A stretch of 64,000 nucleotides of DNA, from assembly GCA_030435675.1 (NCBI GenBank), contig CM059623.1:7652012-7716011 (forward strand), read 5' to 3'. Below, one piece after another: positions 10,867-23,600 of this stretch. The stretch is from Steinernema hermaphroditum. Taxonomy: Eukaryota; Nematoda; Chromadorea; Rhabditida; Steinernematidae. A program made the position numbers and the translations under genes. How positions within the stretch are numbered: position 1 is the first letter of the stretch; every line of letters begins with the position of its first letter. The notes beneath the pieces are model-generated. The model searched no databases and was not told where the DNA came from. It saw only the letters and a list, made by a program, of their open reading frames with translations.

Positions 10867-13800
10867 ATGGTGATTAGAACACACGATGTGGATCGAAACT
10901 TCTTCACTCCTCGAGATTATCAGGTGGGTCGTTGGCATCGCTGTTCCTCTCATGAAATCCCGTTCGGTTGTTTAGATAGAATTGCTGGAAAAAGCCCTGA
11001 AGTATAATACAGTCATATCGTTAGGAACCGGATCGGGGAAGACCTTCATAGCCGTGCTCCTCATCAAGGAGTATTCCCAGCTTCTTCTTCCAGCTTACTC
11101 GAAAGGAGGCCATCGAGCTGTGTTTCTCGTTGGCAAAGGTTGTACTGTATTTCAGGCAATTCTTATTGATCAGCTTTAGTGAGCCTTGTGGACCAACAAG
11201 CCAAACATATTGAATGCCATACCGAGCTAAACGTTGTGAAGCTTCATGGTGGCATGAACAGCGCTCTGTGGAGCAGTCAAGAAGCGTTCAATGCACTGAT
11301 AGAAGATAAACAGGTGCGTATGAAACGAAAATAGCAATATGGTCTTGTTTAGGTTCTTGTTCTCACCGCCCAAATCTTCTTGGAATTGTTGGATCACGCG
11401 TTTTTTCGGTTTGAGCGGACTCCTGTCATGGTGGTGGATGAGTGCCACCACGTTCTCGGCTCTCGACATCCTTACCGCCTTATTATGCAACGATATGGGA
11501 CCCTCGGTGAGGGTTACTGTCGACCGAGAGTTCTTGGACTGACAGCCTCTCTCATAAACAACAAAACCGTTCCGACAAACCTGGAAGCACTTCTAAGAAA
11601 GATGGAGACCATCATGCAATGCCGCATTGAAGCAGCTGCTGACTTAGTATCGGTACTCCAACGGTTCGATAGATCCAGTTGCTAATGAGTGCCGCTTCAG
11701 ATGTCCAAGTACGGAGCTCGTCCGAAGGAGTACGTTGTTGTGTGTCGGGACAATGCCGTCACGGAACCGTTCGTGCTGAATGTCTCCGAGCAACTCAACG
11801 AACTGAAGGATCTTGCCTTTAGCTGTCGAGATTTCCATCCAGATGTCGATTTCGATCCCCGCAAGCCAGTTATCGAGGCGACACAAAGGATTTCTTCCAT
11901 TCTACAACAAATGGGGCCTTGGTGCGCCTGGAAAGTTTGTATGTTGTGGCAGAAACAGCTGAAGAAGCTGCAGTCGGGAAAGTCCAACGTCTTGGGAGAA
12001 AAGCAGTTTACCTTCCTTGGAGAAGCTATAGAGGTCATATACAAGGTCAAACAAGCACTCGAACAAGAGGTACTTTTGGTTCACAGATTACATCTGATTA
12101 CATTCATTCCGAATTAAGGTCAAACACATCCGGAAATTGGACGAGCTGAAGAAGTTTATACCTCATAAAGTTGAAAGACTTCTGGATATCCTCACCTTTT
12201 ATGCTCCTAAAGTGCAAGATGGGTTGGAAGCTGGCAGAAAGCCAATAAGTTCTCTAGTGTTTGTTGATCAGCGATATGTGGCCTACGCAATGAATGTGGG
12301 TGTTCTAATCGTATGCTGGCATATGACTGCAGTGTGTTTCAGATGATGATGAAGTCGCTATGCAAATGGGAACCAGAACTCTTCGACCACATACGGTCAG
12401 ATTTCATTGTTGGCTTCAGTGGCTCTTCATTTGGCGATGACTCGGCTGGATTTCACTCACGACAAGAGGCCATTCTCAACAAATTCCGCCAAAACAGCCT
12501 GAATCTACTGTTTGCAACCAGTATCCTGGAAGAAGGAGTCGATGTGAAGCACTGCAATTTGGTTATCCGTTTTGATGCACCGAATGACTTCCGGTCCTAT
12601 GTGCAGTCCCGAGGACGTGCTCGCAAGTCGGGAGCTCACTATTTCATGCTCATTGAGAAGAAGGACAATGCCGCCTTAGCCAGTCAACTGCGCGATTACT
12701 GCGAAATTGAGAGAGTTTGTAATTCATTGCGAAGTGTAAGTATTTTGGTTTCCTTGTAGATGCTGGTAACTCGGACGACAACAGTCGACGAAGTTGATGT
12801 TGTAGCCGACTTGGATGACGTTGACAGTGTGGCGGAACCATATGTGGTTGCCTCAACTGGAGCCAAAGTGGCGATGTCAAGTGCTGTAGCGCTTATCAAC
12901 AGATACTGCTCCAAATTGCCTTCGGATGTGTTCACGCGTTTGGTTCCAACTAGCACCGTGGAGCCTGTGTTGGTCAATGGAGTGACCAAATTTTCGGCTA
13001 CCCTTTCCATGCCTATCAATTCACCGTACAAGGAAGAAATACGACTGAAAACACCAATGCCTACGAAGAAGCTTGCCTTGATGGCCGTTGCTCTCGAAGC
13101 TTGTCGTCAGCTACATAAGAAGCAGGAACTCAACGACAACTTGTTACCTGCTGGGAAGGACGCAGTTGCCACAACATTTTTGTTCGATGACGATCCGGAC
13201 GAGTACGTTCCCAACATAGCACTGAAGGCCGGCTCGGCTAAGCGGAAGCAGTTGTATGATAAAAAAGTGAGCTTCAGGGGTCAACTCATACTTGCGAACT
13301 ACCAAGTGGATTTCAGCTGGCTCGAGGACTGGCTGACACAATGCCCAACATTGGCCAGCCAGCGTATATTTACGTGTTCGAAATGGATCTTCTCAAAATA
13401 GCTTTTGGAACGGCCAATCCTAGGCAGAGAAAGATCGTGAATCCCCTGCATAACGATCGCTTTTTTGGATTCTTGAGCAAACGCGTTTTGCCTGAGGTAT
13501 GCTGTAGTCAGCGTTCTTTACTTCCAGTATTTTGAACTATTCAGGTTCCTGCTTTTCCTATTTTCCCGAGGCAAGGCAAAGTTCTAGTTACAATACGCCT
13601 TGTTCCGGATACGGTAACTCTGGATGGAAACACTCTGCTGCTTGCACAAAGATTCCATGAATACCTCTTCCAAGATGTGTTGTCATTGGCTAATGATAGT
13701 ATTGCATTTATACCGTCAGAAGCACCTATAGGGACACTTATTGTTCCACTCATAAGACGTGAGTTAAGACTAACACAGCTTATCGTCACTCACATTGTTC

Positions 13801-16800
13801 TAGGAACGGCGGGAGAGGACGTAAAGTATGACTTGGACATCACATATCTATCCAATGTCATCGAATATAAGCGAATCCCTTACGTGCCGAGCGAAGAGGA
13901 AAGACGATCGTTTATGTTTGATCCGGAACTCTTCAAAGACGCAGTTGTCGTTCCCTGGTACCGTAACATGGACATTCCTGTTTTCTACAACGTGGCAGAA
14001 ATTTTCCACGATCAAACTCCGTCTTCTCAGTTTCCCGACGACACTTACAACAACTTCGTGGAATATTACATGCAGCGCTACAAGATCAAAATCTTCAACG
14101 AGAGTCAGCCTTTGCTGGATGTGGACTACGGTTCCAACCGTATGAACATAGTTCTACCGCGCGTGCCCATTAGGAATCAAACGAAGGAGAGGAAGATCGA
14201 CAGAACACAGCGGCAGATAATGGTGCCAGAACTCGTGAATATACACCCAATTGCGGCGTCTTTATGGACTCTAATCGTCACATTACCGACAGTACTCTAC
14301 AGGTGTGTTCCCCTATATGTCACACCACCTTTTCCCTCATTCAGAGCGAACTCTTTGTTGTTGGCCGATGAGCTGCGCCAACTCATTTGCGCCGAAGCTT
14401 TTCAAGAAAGCACGAGTGCGAAGCGTGAGTGGGACCCGCTTGATTATACGACCAGCTATGACGAAGATGTTGGTCTCCCGGTGAATAAGCTGACACATTT
14501 GATGAAAGAAGTCGAAGCAGAAAAGGCCAGGAACAAGGCCAGCAGTCCAGAAGCGGAAACTGAGGATCCGCTGAGTAAAGCTGAAGAGGAAGAAGGCGGC
14601 GACAATTTTGACATAGGGGTGTGGGATCCTGATCTGGCAAAAGATCACGACCCCATTATAAACACCGTTATCAGTTCCGCGGAAGCCACTAAGAACGCTG
14701 TACTTACTGAGGAAGATGAATACCCGGATTTTGTGATGAATGGTCGAAAGCTGAACGATGCCGACATATCTGACGACGATGACGACGGGGCACAATTCAT
14801 GCTTGACTACAAGGACATGTTTAAAAGTAAGTGATTCCAATTGCTACAGCTTAAAAAGGGTGAACGCTCTTACAGAGAACAGAGAGAATCTTCTAGTTGT
14901 GAATGACGATATTAAAGAATGTGGATGGGATGCCGATATCGGAGAGCTTCCGGCTCTTGTCGATGGCGCGTTTCCTGTATCCCTAACTGGCATATCGGGC
15001 AGCATCGACCAGCAGGGACTAATGAGAGATTTGGAAATGTTCCATTTCAATAAGGACGACATGAAAGTCACTGAAAAGGTGGAGAGTAGCCCTCCAACGC
15101 CAAAAGACTCTCAACCCGTAGTGGTTGAACCAAAAGAGGAGTCGCCGAGGGGATCTTCTGTTGTAATCGACTTGGAAGTTTACAACGACCGAGAGAAGCG
15201 CCTATATCGACCTGACGAAGTCAATCTAATGGAGTACGTCGATGACGCCGAAGAGCTCAAAGGTGGCGACATCGCCTTGGAATTTGCTCATCTGTAATTC
15301 ATGTGTCTAGAGATCGACGAAGTTTCTCGCGAACTGGAGAGTCGCAGACCACAGTTTCGGAATTCTCCATTTGCTGACGAAACCAAGCCACTTCAAGAAT
15401 CTGTGGTTCAGTTCGACGACTACTTCTTCGCAAGTCCACTGAACGCCTCCCCTACCGTGAACGCTTACAAGAACAGTGATGTAGACACAGCATCGTCAAC
15501 AGCAGAGCCTGGCCCTGCTGCATCAATCGCTCATCGGTTCCATTTGGACTTTGACGACAAGAAGGACGTCGACTACAAAACAGGGGTGTCTCCTTGTGTT
15601 TTACTGCAGGTACAGTCTTGTACATGAAACCAGCCAATAGATGACTTCAGGCTTTGACGTTGTCGCACGCTGGTGACGGAATTAATCTTGAACGTCTTGA
15701 AACCGTCGGGGATTCATTTTTGAAGTTTGCAGTAACTGATTACCTTTATCACAAGCATCCGGATCAGCATGAGGGGAAACTCAGTTTTGCACGCAGCAAA
15801 GAGGTTTCTAACTACAACCTGTATCGCCTTGGGAAGAAGAAGCACATCCCCTCAATCTTGGTGGCTTCAAAGTTCGACCCGCAATGCAGTTGGCTGCCTC
15901 CCTGGTAACTATACACTTCGGCGCTGTTAATACAATTCTGCTATATTAGTTACATACCGACTTCGTTCTTCAAAGCGCCAAATATGGAAGATGCAGATGA
16001 AACTGATAAGTATATGGACGCCGTTTTGGAAGGACAAGAAGTTAGTCATCCGGTAGGTTGTAGATAGTTGTGTGCCTCTTGTTAAGTGTCCTGTAGGTTA
16101 AAGAAAAAACGGGCTGGGATGAAGGAGCGACGCAGGAAGAGAAGTTCGTGGATGGTGTGGAAACCATAGATTTTCCCAAGAACCCAAAGGTGCTTGGTAT
16201 TATCAGCGCCTATTCTACTTCTTTTCTTTCAGGGTACAAATGTCCAGTATGACATCAATGAGGAACTTTCTCCTCTACCGTACAACATGTTGACGCAGCA
16301 GTACATCAGCGACAAGGCGATCGCCGATTCCGTCGAAGCACTTATTGGTGCGCATTTACTCGAACTGGGTCCCACGGCAGCACTACGATTTATGAGCTGG
16401 TTCGGACTTCGCGTCATCGTCGACGAGCCCGTCTCTGATGAACCTCTCCTGCGGTTTCTGGACACTCCTGACAATCCTCATCGTTCATCTCAAGAGCTGT
16501 GCAACTACATGGAGCGCTTCCAACTGTCCCATGTGGAAGAGACTATTGGTTACACTTTCCGCGAAAAGGCCTATCTTCTTCAAGCGTTTACACATGCTTC
16601 ATATTCAAAGAACCGGGTCACGGGCTGTTACCAGGTAAACAGAAAATTGTCAGAAACTTAGTACTGGCGGACTATATTTAGCGACTGGAGTTCCTTGGCG
16701 ATGCTGTGCTCGACTACATGATTACTCGCTACCTTTACCAACACAAGTTCTGCTACAGTCCCGGCGTTTTGACAGATCTTCGGTCGGCTCTCGTCAACAA

Positions 16801-17518
16801 CACTATCTTCGCCTCTTTGGCAGTGAAGTACAACTTCCACAAGGTACGGCCGATTGTTGCGTCTTGTGCCCACAGCGACTTTTTAGCACTTTGTTGCCCT
16901 TTGTCCCGGTCTTCACCATATGATCGAGAAGTTTGTCAAGCTGTGCAAGAACCAGCAGCTCAGCGTAGCCAACTTCAACTCAGAGATGTATATGGTCACT
17001 GAAGAGGAGATCGACGAAGGAGAAGAGGAGGATATTGAAGTTCCGAAGGCTCTAGGTGACATTTTCGAGTCTCTTGCTGGCGCCGTTTATCTGGTATGAT
17101 TCGCAGCCCTTTTTTTGTCACGGGTTAGTGATTTCAGGATTCGGGTAGAAGACTGGATGTCGTTTGGAGAGTGTTCTACAACCTCATGCATGAACCGATT
17201 ACTGAGTGTTGCAACAACCCACCTAAGTCACCCATACGAGAACTTTTGGAGCTTCAGCCAGAGAAGGCACGCTTTTCGTGAGTTATACTGTGAGCTTCGT
17301 CCTCATTTCAACCTTTTTGTTCTAGGCGGATGGAGAAGATTGGAGCTACTGGCAAGATTCGTGTTACGGTGGATATCCAGAACAAGTGTCGCTTCACTGG
17401 GATGGGACGGAACTACCGTATCGCGAAGAGCACTGCAGCTAAGCGGGCTCTCAGATATTTACGAAGCCTTCAACGTGAGAAGGAACGCGCCGCCAAGAAG
17501 CAGGCTGAGGCGTCCTGA
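10867..17518 (+). CDS. dcr-1: Dicer (DCR-1), dsRNA endoribonuclease
   Basis: Cuts long dsRNA and pre-miRNA. Many exons separated by 40-50-nt introns give roughly 1.9 thousand residues, near the length of C. elegans DCR-1. It starts [19 protein letters not shown]. The helicase shows Walker [21 protein letters not shown] (DECH) and motif [11 protein letters not shown]. The dimerisation domain, PAZ (about 13.5-14.3 kb), an acidic linker, RNase IIIa ([13 protein letters not shown]), RNase IIIb ([13 protein letters not shown] and [13 protein letters not shown]) and a C-terminal dsRBD ending [15 protein letters not shown] follow. Both RNase III centres keep their acidic residues. An apparent stop at 15295 falls inside a 48-nt intron (15263-15310) with a GTGGCG donor; removing it keeps phase. 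Stop at 17516-17518. Confidence 0.95.
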
Positions 17519-17567
17519 ATTTTATTTTTGATGAATAATTTGGTACATAATGTATATAACTGTGGTT

Positions 17568-18506
17568 TTAAATGTAACGATTAACGTTGTGGTAGGAGAG
17601 CACGAAGCAGGCGATCAGTTCGTCGTAGGAGTCTCCGATGAATTCCTGAAAAGGGCGGGATGATGTGGCGGGAAGCGCCAGGCTAACCACATCGCGCTGG
17701 AAGGTGAGGATCTCCTGGATCTGACATTTGGGGACCATCTCGTTGGAACATGGCACGCTGTGGCCGGTGATGGCGTTGAAGTGCCACTGCAGGGCCAGCT
17801 GCCTCTTGTCTCGGAGGAAGCTACCGTACCTCAGCTCGCAGATGACGTCCTCGTAGCGGCGCTGGACGTAGTGGCGGCGGAGCGAGAGCTCCCTTCCACA
17901 GATCGGGTACTCCACGTAGTCCTGCAAAGAAGGAATCGGCGCCCAACGCCCGCCACCGTACCTCTTTCATCGGGATGATGCGGGTGCACGGGATGTCTAC
18001 CGTAATCTTGGAGTGGGAGACGAAGTGGCCGTCGCGGGTGACCTCGAGGAAGACGTTCGGGGTCGGTGTCCGGTGGAGCTTCAAGTAGAGCGAGTTCTTG
18101 AAGACGGCATCGGGGGAGACGCGGAGGGATTCGCCCTCGGCGAAGGGAAGCTTCACGCGGTCGTCGAAGGCCGGCACGCTCCGCTTCGCGTCGAGATCCG
18201 GCAAGTTCCAGCGCTCGTGCACCCATAGGGTCAGTCCCATGCGGCCTCGGGAGATCTCCTCGTCGGCACGCACCAACTCGATCTGGAAGGGGCCGGATAG
18301 GCTGGCCCAGGCCGGGGACTCACCTGCAGGGAGCTGTTAACGATGCGGTGCGCGTACTCCGCGAGGAGTTCGTTCACGTAGGCGAGTCCGCGGGTCTCGG
18401 GCTTGTAGTCCAGATAGACGTGCGCGTCGTTGCCGGAGCCCTCGAAACTCACCCCCAGAGGGGCGCCACAGACGGCGAGGGCCAGAAGGAACGTTCCGAC
18501 GGTCAT
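17568..18506 (-). CDS. Secreted Cys-loop receptor-like ectodomain without membrane segments
   Basis: Three exons (18324-18506, 17962-18282, 17568-17921) join in phase to 285 residues. A signal peptide (MTVGTFLLALAVCGAPLG) precedes a fold with the order of a ligand-gated ion channel ectodomain: DEEISRGRMGLTLWVHERWN (strand with Trp), GHFVSHSKITVDIPC as lead into a Cys-loop-like CTRIIPMKE..YVEYPIC, and a late Cys pair region. The Cys-to-Cys spacing is 15 residues rather than the usual 13. The protein stops after the ectodomain; no hydrophobic segments follow. It could be a soluble ligand-binding protein in the manner of acetylcholine-binding protein, or a truncated channel. The family call rests on motif order only. 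It is convergent with Dicer, 49 bp between stops. Confidence 0.55.
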
Positions 18507-18659
18507 CGGATGAGTCAGCGGTGGAAGTGGGACAGGAGTCGTTCGGCGGTGCCGTCGAAGACACTCCGAGGGCACATCAATCAGCGAAGGTGCCACCGAC
18601 ATTAATCACCTTCTTGGTCCAGGAGTCTCGCCACGATGACGTCGCCCGAATGCACTTCG
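18507..18659. other. Promoter-side spacer of the ectodomain gene
   Basis: GC-rich stretch upstream of the ATG at 18506. It runs directly into the left terminus of the MULE-like element, so any promoter is short or lies inside the element. Confidence 0.3.
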
Positions 18660-18667
18660 CGGGTCGA

Positions 18668-19028
18668 TGACAACTCATACCAGGACAACTCATACCAGGA
18701 CAACTCATACCAGGACAAGTCATACCACGGACAGCTCATACCATAGACAACTCATACCAGGACAACTCATACCACGTCAGGCATGGAACAAATCGGGCTC
18801 AGGACAACTCATACCAGGACAACTCATACCTGGACAACTCATACCAGGACAAGTCATACCACGGACAGCTCATACCATAGACAACTCATACCAGGACAAC
18901 TCATACCACGTCAGGCATGGAACAAATCGGGCTCAGGACAACTCATACCAGGACAACTCATACCTGGACAACTCATACCAGGACAACTCATACCACGGAC
19001 AACTCATACCAGGACAACTCATACCGTA
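18668..19028 (+). repeat. Left tandem array, 15-bp unit in about 130-bp higher-order units
   Basis: About 20 copies of a 15-bp unit (CAACTCATACCAGGA with a few fixed variants). The variants recur in the same order about every 130 bp together with a non-repeat spacer, so whole blocks were duplicated. The Thr/His/Arg-rich open frames read through it are an artefact of the 15-bp period. Confidence 0.9.
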
Positions 19029-19127
19029 CGACAAACAACGTTTAATAAAACAGTACATGACGAGAAACCTCAGTTGAGCTTCTTAAATCCGATATCCCTG
19101 GAGCACTCGCAGAAGTAGATGACGTGT

Positions 19128-19775
19128 CTAGTCATAAGCAGTATAATTTGCATAGTTGTACAAATACTCAGATGGGGTCATGACGGAGTATCGGCCTATC
19201 AGAGTTAGAAGGTCTTGATTTGCGTTTCCATATTCCTTCCTTGCGTATAAAGGAACTTTCTCTCCTGCCATGAGCTTCACATAGAGTGCGTTCACTCCGA
19301 CTTGTTCACTCTGCAGAGCCTTCATCAGCTTGTAGACAGCAGGGTGTTGGCATCCAAGAGCCCCTTGAAACGCGTTGTGCCAGCTTTCGACGCTGTTGTT
19401 GGTTCTGGGAAGGTCATTTTCCGTGATCTGCTTGCAGTTCCACATATCTTGCGAAAAACGAGGACGCAGACGGCTCCTTCCAACCCAAGTGGTTTCAAAG
19501 TAGTCAAGAAATTGTTCATGCTGGTCCGTACTTCCGTAAATGCGGATAAATTCATCGGCTAGCGTGTTGAACCGGATTGTGACATCTCCGGTTTCGCAGA
19601 AGGCTAAGGCGACGAACATCTTGAGGTGTTGGTTGTAGTCCATGTCATTTCGATATCGTGATTTCTTTGTGATTGTTGCCGACCAACGAGCCACTAATAC
19701 TTCTTCTCCATCTTTATGATCGCTTGTTCGTGGATGCGCTCTTGGAAACGAGCATTTGACGTGAATAGCTACCAT
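19128..19775 (-). pseudogene. MULE transposase C-terminal fragment
   Basis: One open frame of about 215 residues. Segments such as FLDYFETTWVGR, RPRFSQDMWNCKQITEND and LPRTNNSVESWHNAF are characteristic of the region after the DDE core in MULE-type transposases of animals. The N-terminal part with the catalytic acidic residues is missing, so the element cannot move by itself. It is flanked on both sides by inverted arrays of the same 15-bp unit. Confidence 0.65.
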
Positions 19776-19842
19776 CGTTCTCGGAATCCAAAAAAAAAAA
19801 TCCGTCCATAGGCTCTAAAAATTCAGGCAGATTTGTTCCATG

Positions 19843-19972
19843 CCTGACGTGGTATGAGTTGTCCTGGTATGAGTTGTCTATGGTATGAGCTGTCCCTGGT
19901 ATGAGTTGTCCTGGTATGAGTTGTCCTGGTATGAGTTGTCCTGGTATGAGTTGTCCTGGTATGAGTTGTCAT
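19843..19972 (-). repeat. Right tandem array, inverted copy of the 15-bp unit
   Basis: The same 15-bp unit as at 18668-19028 but on the other strand, 8-9 copies, ending in the inverted terminal word at about 19978. Confidence 0.9.
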
Positions 19973-20093
19973 CGACCCAAGAGAGGAACTTCGGGGAGCT
20001 CCCAGAGAGATAGCCCTGAATGGACGGGAGACGATAGTCTCCGAAGTTAGTTTCGCGGTTCCGTTTGGCGGAAAACACTCAAGGCAGAGCTGG

Positions 20094-20472
20094 GGGGGTC
20101 GTGGTGGGAGCACTGGTGTTGAGTGACATGTGAAGATGTACCTTAGAAAGGGATGTGGTATGCTACGTTCAAAGAGAAAGGAACAGCATTCTCTTGCCAG
20201 GTCTCCAAAGAAGTGCTCAGTACAAAAACGGAAGATGTCCAAACAGATAATGTGGGTGTCCAATGTAAAAACGGTGTATGGTGGCCAACGGTGAAATATG
20301 GCATGGAAGCATTACCTTTTTGGACACTTTCCGTTTTTTTTTGTGTTGAGCGCTTCTTTGGAGACCTGGTAAGAGAATGCTGTTCTTTTCTCTTTGAACG
20401 TAGCATACCACATCCCTTTCTAAGGTACATCTTCACATGTCACTCAACACCAGTGCTCCCACCACGACCCCC
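20094..20472. repeat. Fold-back element, about 140-bp inverted arms
   Basis: Arms 20094-20233 and 20329-20472 are near-identical inverted copies (a few mismatches by eye) around a spacer of about 95 bp. The outer ends are GGGGGTCGTGGTGGGAG and its complement. It looks like a MITE or snap-back element lying 180 bp upstream of the THOC2 start. No target duplication is recognised. Confidence 0.85.
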
Positions 20473-20655
20473 TGAAGTGCGCGCGTTCGACCTCGCGCGC
20501 AGTTCTGACTCAAGGCGCGAGAAGAAGAAACTCAGAAACGGAAGGCCACTCTGCCAGCGAAAAGGCGTCGCTGGCATCGTTTTGGCGCGCAGATTTATTC
20601 CCCCGCCTTTTGTAACTTCCGCGATCTGTGTTCACAACCTTGTCCTTTTGCAGAA

Positions 20656-23600
20656 ATGACCGATGCCATCCCGTCGTCGTCCTCATCGCCACGAGCCGAA
20701 GCCGCCGATCCTCCAAGCATCACCAACGGCGACGCCAGCGGAGACCCTCCGGAAGGCGAACAAGCGGTGGGAAGATGCCAGCTGCTGAAAGTGTTCCGGG
20801 ACTTCATGGCCGCGTCGATCGAGAAGGAGAGCGCCTTGAAGCAGGCTTTTGAGATCTCCGTAAGTCGTACCTCAGCTGGGACTGGTTATGCAATGTGCTG
20901 TTCAGCAACAGAATACCGAAGCGTTCCTGAAGCTCCTGCCGGAAGTGCTGATGGTCATAGAGGCAGAAGTGAAAGAAGACAACAAAGATAGATTTATCGA
21001 TATGGTGAAAATAATAGGAAGCCTGGTAAGCGAGCGTTTATGTTCGTGCATCGTGATCAAATGGTTCTAGCAAGTTATTCCGGAAGATGTTCTCAAGGTT
21101 GACTTGCCCACTTACGGCGACATTGACGGAACTGCAGTTGGAAACGCAAAATCTCGCTATAACAAGACAAGAACAAGGCTATAGTTAGTTTCCCATAGGC
21201 TTATTGTACTTACATGTGAGTGTTGCAGTTATAAACAAACCAAATTCAATCTCTTCCACGAAGAGAACGAGGGATTTGCGAAGCTTATCGTGGAGTTGCT
21301 CGACCAGTCATATCAGCAGTCCACAGCCGAAGAACTTTCCAATCGCCTACAGCTTCTGATAGGTCAGTTCAAAGTGGATCCTAACCGGGTCGCAAACTTT
21401 GTTCTGGACGCCTTCGAGAACTGTCTTGATCGTCGCGAAGTTTTCGTCGCCTTGCTCAAAAGCTTCGAGATCATTCCTGAAAACCTGATTCATCACATAG
21501 CCGTCAAGCTGAGATTCTATGCGGTATGACACTTTATTTTATACTGTCTCATGGGAATATTTGCTGCAGAAAAATGGCGAAACGCCATTTCCGCTGTACC
21601 TTCTTATTGCTGTTCTGATTGATGAGGAGCTCGTCGATTTGGAGGCCATATTACCTCACGTAAGTTCTTAGGCTGTTTGCCTTTGGTTGATTGCCCCGGT
21701 TGAGATGACCATGAATAGTGCAAAGCTGAAAGCTGATGGGAAGGACAGAATGGAACGCACCAAAAAGAGAGCCAAGAAGGCAGAAACCATATCAACAGCC
21801 ACTGTTCAACTCAGTGGGGACCGTGACAAGAATATGGACGCGATGACTAATGATGACTCGAAGGCAGGAATCCCTATGTCAGTAGCCACAGCAATACAAG
21901 AGAACCAAGACGCCAAGTTAGCGATGGACGACAACGACGATGTAGGATACACGGCTTGTCAGCTATACGAGGTTCCTGTTTTAGATCAAAACACTTGGAA
22001 AAAATCAAAAATTAGGACTCTTGTGCGCCCTGCTTGAGGTTCGCAACTGGCCACGTGCGAGCTACCTCCTGGACAGATTTCCGGAGTACTATCCAGTGAA
22101 CGTATCGTAATGCAAAGTATTCTTCCTTCCGGTCATCTAAAACTGTGTTTAGAGTGCGTGTTGCCAAAGCCCTATCCTCCGTCCTGCACGACGCCATTGT
22201 CGATTTCTATGACAGGTGCACTTTTTGCCTTTATGGCGTTTATATCGTTTTATGTTTTAGCAAGTATGTGCCTGAGTGGTCACTTCCATCGTCCTCGACA
22301 CAAGTGGCTTCGTGTGATTCGGACGAAAGTTGTCCGCCTGTCAGACGAAAGTGTTTCGAGGTAAATTCTCGCGGGGGGTTTTGAAAGATTCATCGGGATA
22401 TTTTAGGTTAACTCGTGGAGCGAACTCGTCGAGAACTTGACCCCCATCTACCACAACCTGGGACCTTATGTAGCCCATCGTCCGGACGTAGTGTACATGC
22501 TAGTTCGATTGTTCGAAATCTTCTTCCGCGATCGAAAGAACGACGAAGTTCTCTGTGAATCTACCCATACCGACGCATGTAAGCTGGTCGTTCAACGTTG
22601 CCAAATGCACGACCACTTTTCAGTAGCCGAGAAAATCATTGACATCATTGACGAAGTGGTGTTGCCCTCCCTATCTCTATCGGATTACAACTGCGCCATC
22701 TCTGAAGAAATATGGTCGCTTCTGTCCCTCCTCGACTACAAGCACCGCTACCGCATGTACGGTAGATGGAATACTGTGCACAGCCTACGTTTCCATGGAA
22801 TTAGCATCAAGAAGGGAAAAGTGTTGGGGAAAACTCGATATGTCTTGAAGTATGTTTATAATCGTCTGTATTCTCATTCCCACATTGATTTCAGGCGTCT
22901 CAGCAAAGATACAGTACGGGTGATGGGTCGCCAGCTGGGGAAGCTTTGCCATTCGCACCCGCTGGTCGTGTTCGACTACATTTTGGGCCAAGTACAGACC
23001 TTCGAAAATCTTATCGAACCTGTTGTGGACTCATTAAAGTATTTGTCGTCGCTTGAGTTCGACATCCTGTCATGTAAGTGACCGTACGGGTATGGTTGGT
23101 GAATATATGTGCTCAGATTCCATCATAAGATCGTTATCTGAGGAAGGAAAGGAGCAGCTGAAGGAGTCGGATGGAACATTTAGCCCGTGGTTACAAGCTC
23201 TTGCCACGTTTGTCGGGAACGTCTTCAAACGCTACAACATCGAGCTCTCGGGTCTTTTGTTTTACGTTCTCAACCAACTTCGCGATAAGCAAAGGTACGG
23301 TGCATCAGCTTTCACTAAATGAGTGTCTTCTTGTAGTTACGATCTGATTGTGTTGCGCGAGGTCATGCATTCGATGTCAGGAATTGAAGTGGGAACGCAT
23401 CTTGCTGACGAACAGCTGGATGCTCTTTGTGGAGGCGAAAACCTGAGAGCGGAGGTAGATTAAGTGGGAGAGGACGTTTGATTACCGTATCCGATTCAGA
23501 GTGGATCTATGACGAACGTGAAGATGAACAGGCGTGCAGTGGTTCGCCTTCGCGATACGCTCTCGAAAGACGATCTGCTCACTGCTTTGTGTATCATGAT

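Larger units (their letters stand above)
18660..19978. mobile_element. MULE-type element with inverted tandem-repeat termini
   Basis: Both ends begin with the same word read inward (GGGTCGATGACAACTCATAC). Each continues into a tandem array of a 15-bp unit (CAACTCATACCAGGA and variants), in opposite orientation at the two ends. Between the arrays lies a transposase fragment on the minus strand. No target duplication was found at the edges. The arrays also share a spacer word containing GGCATGGAACAAAT. Confidence 0.7.

Noticed and set aside
15295..15297. In-frame stop in Dicer
   Set aside because: It falls inside a 48-nt GT-AG intron (15263-15310) whose removal keeps phase; not a nonsense mutation.
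18660..19028. CRISPR-like array
   Set aside because: Repeats are contiguous without unique spacers, in a eukaryotic context, and paired with an inverted array.
18667..19118. Thr/His/Arg-repeat proteins over the 15-bp array
   Set aside because: A 15-bp period keeps any frame open. Both strands and several frames read as repeats; no start context or homology.
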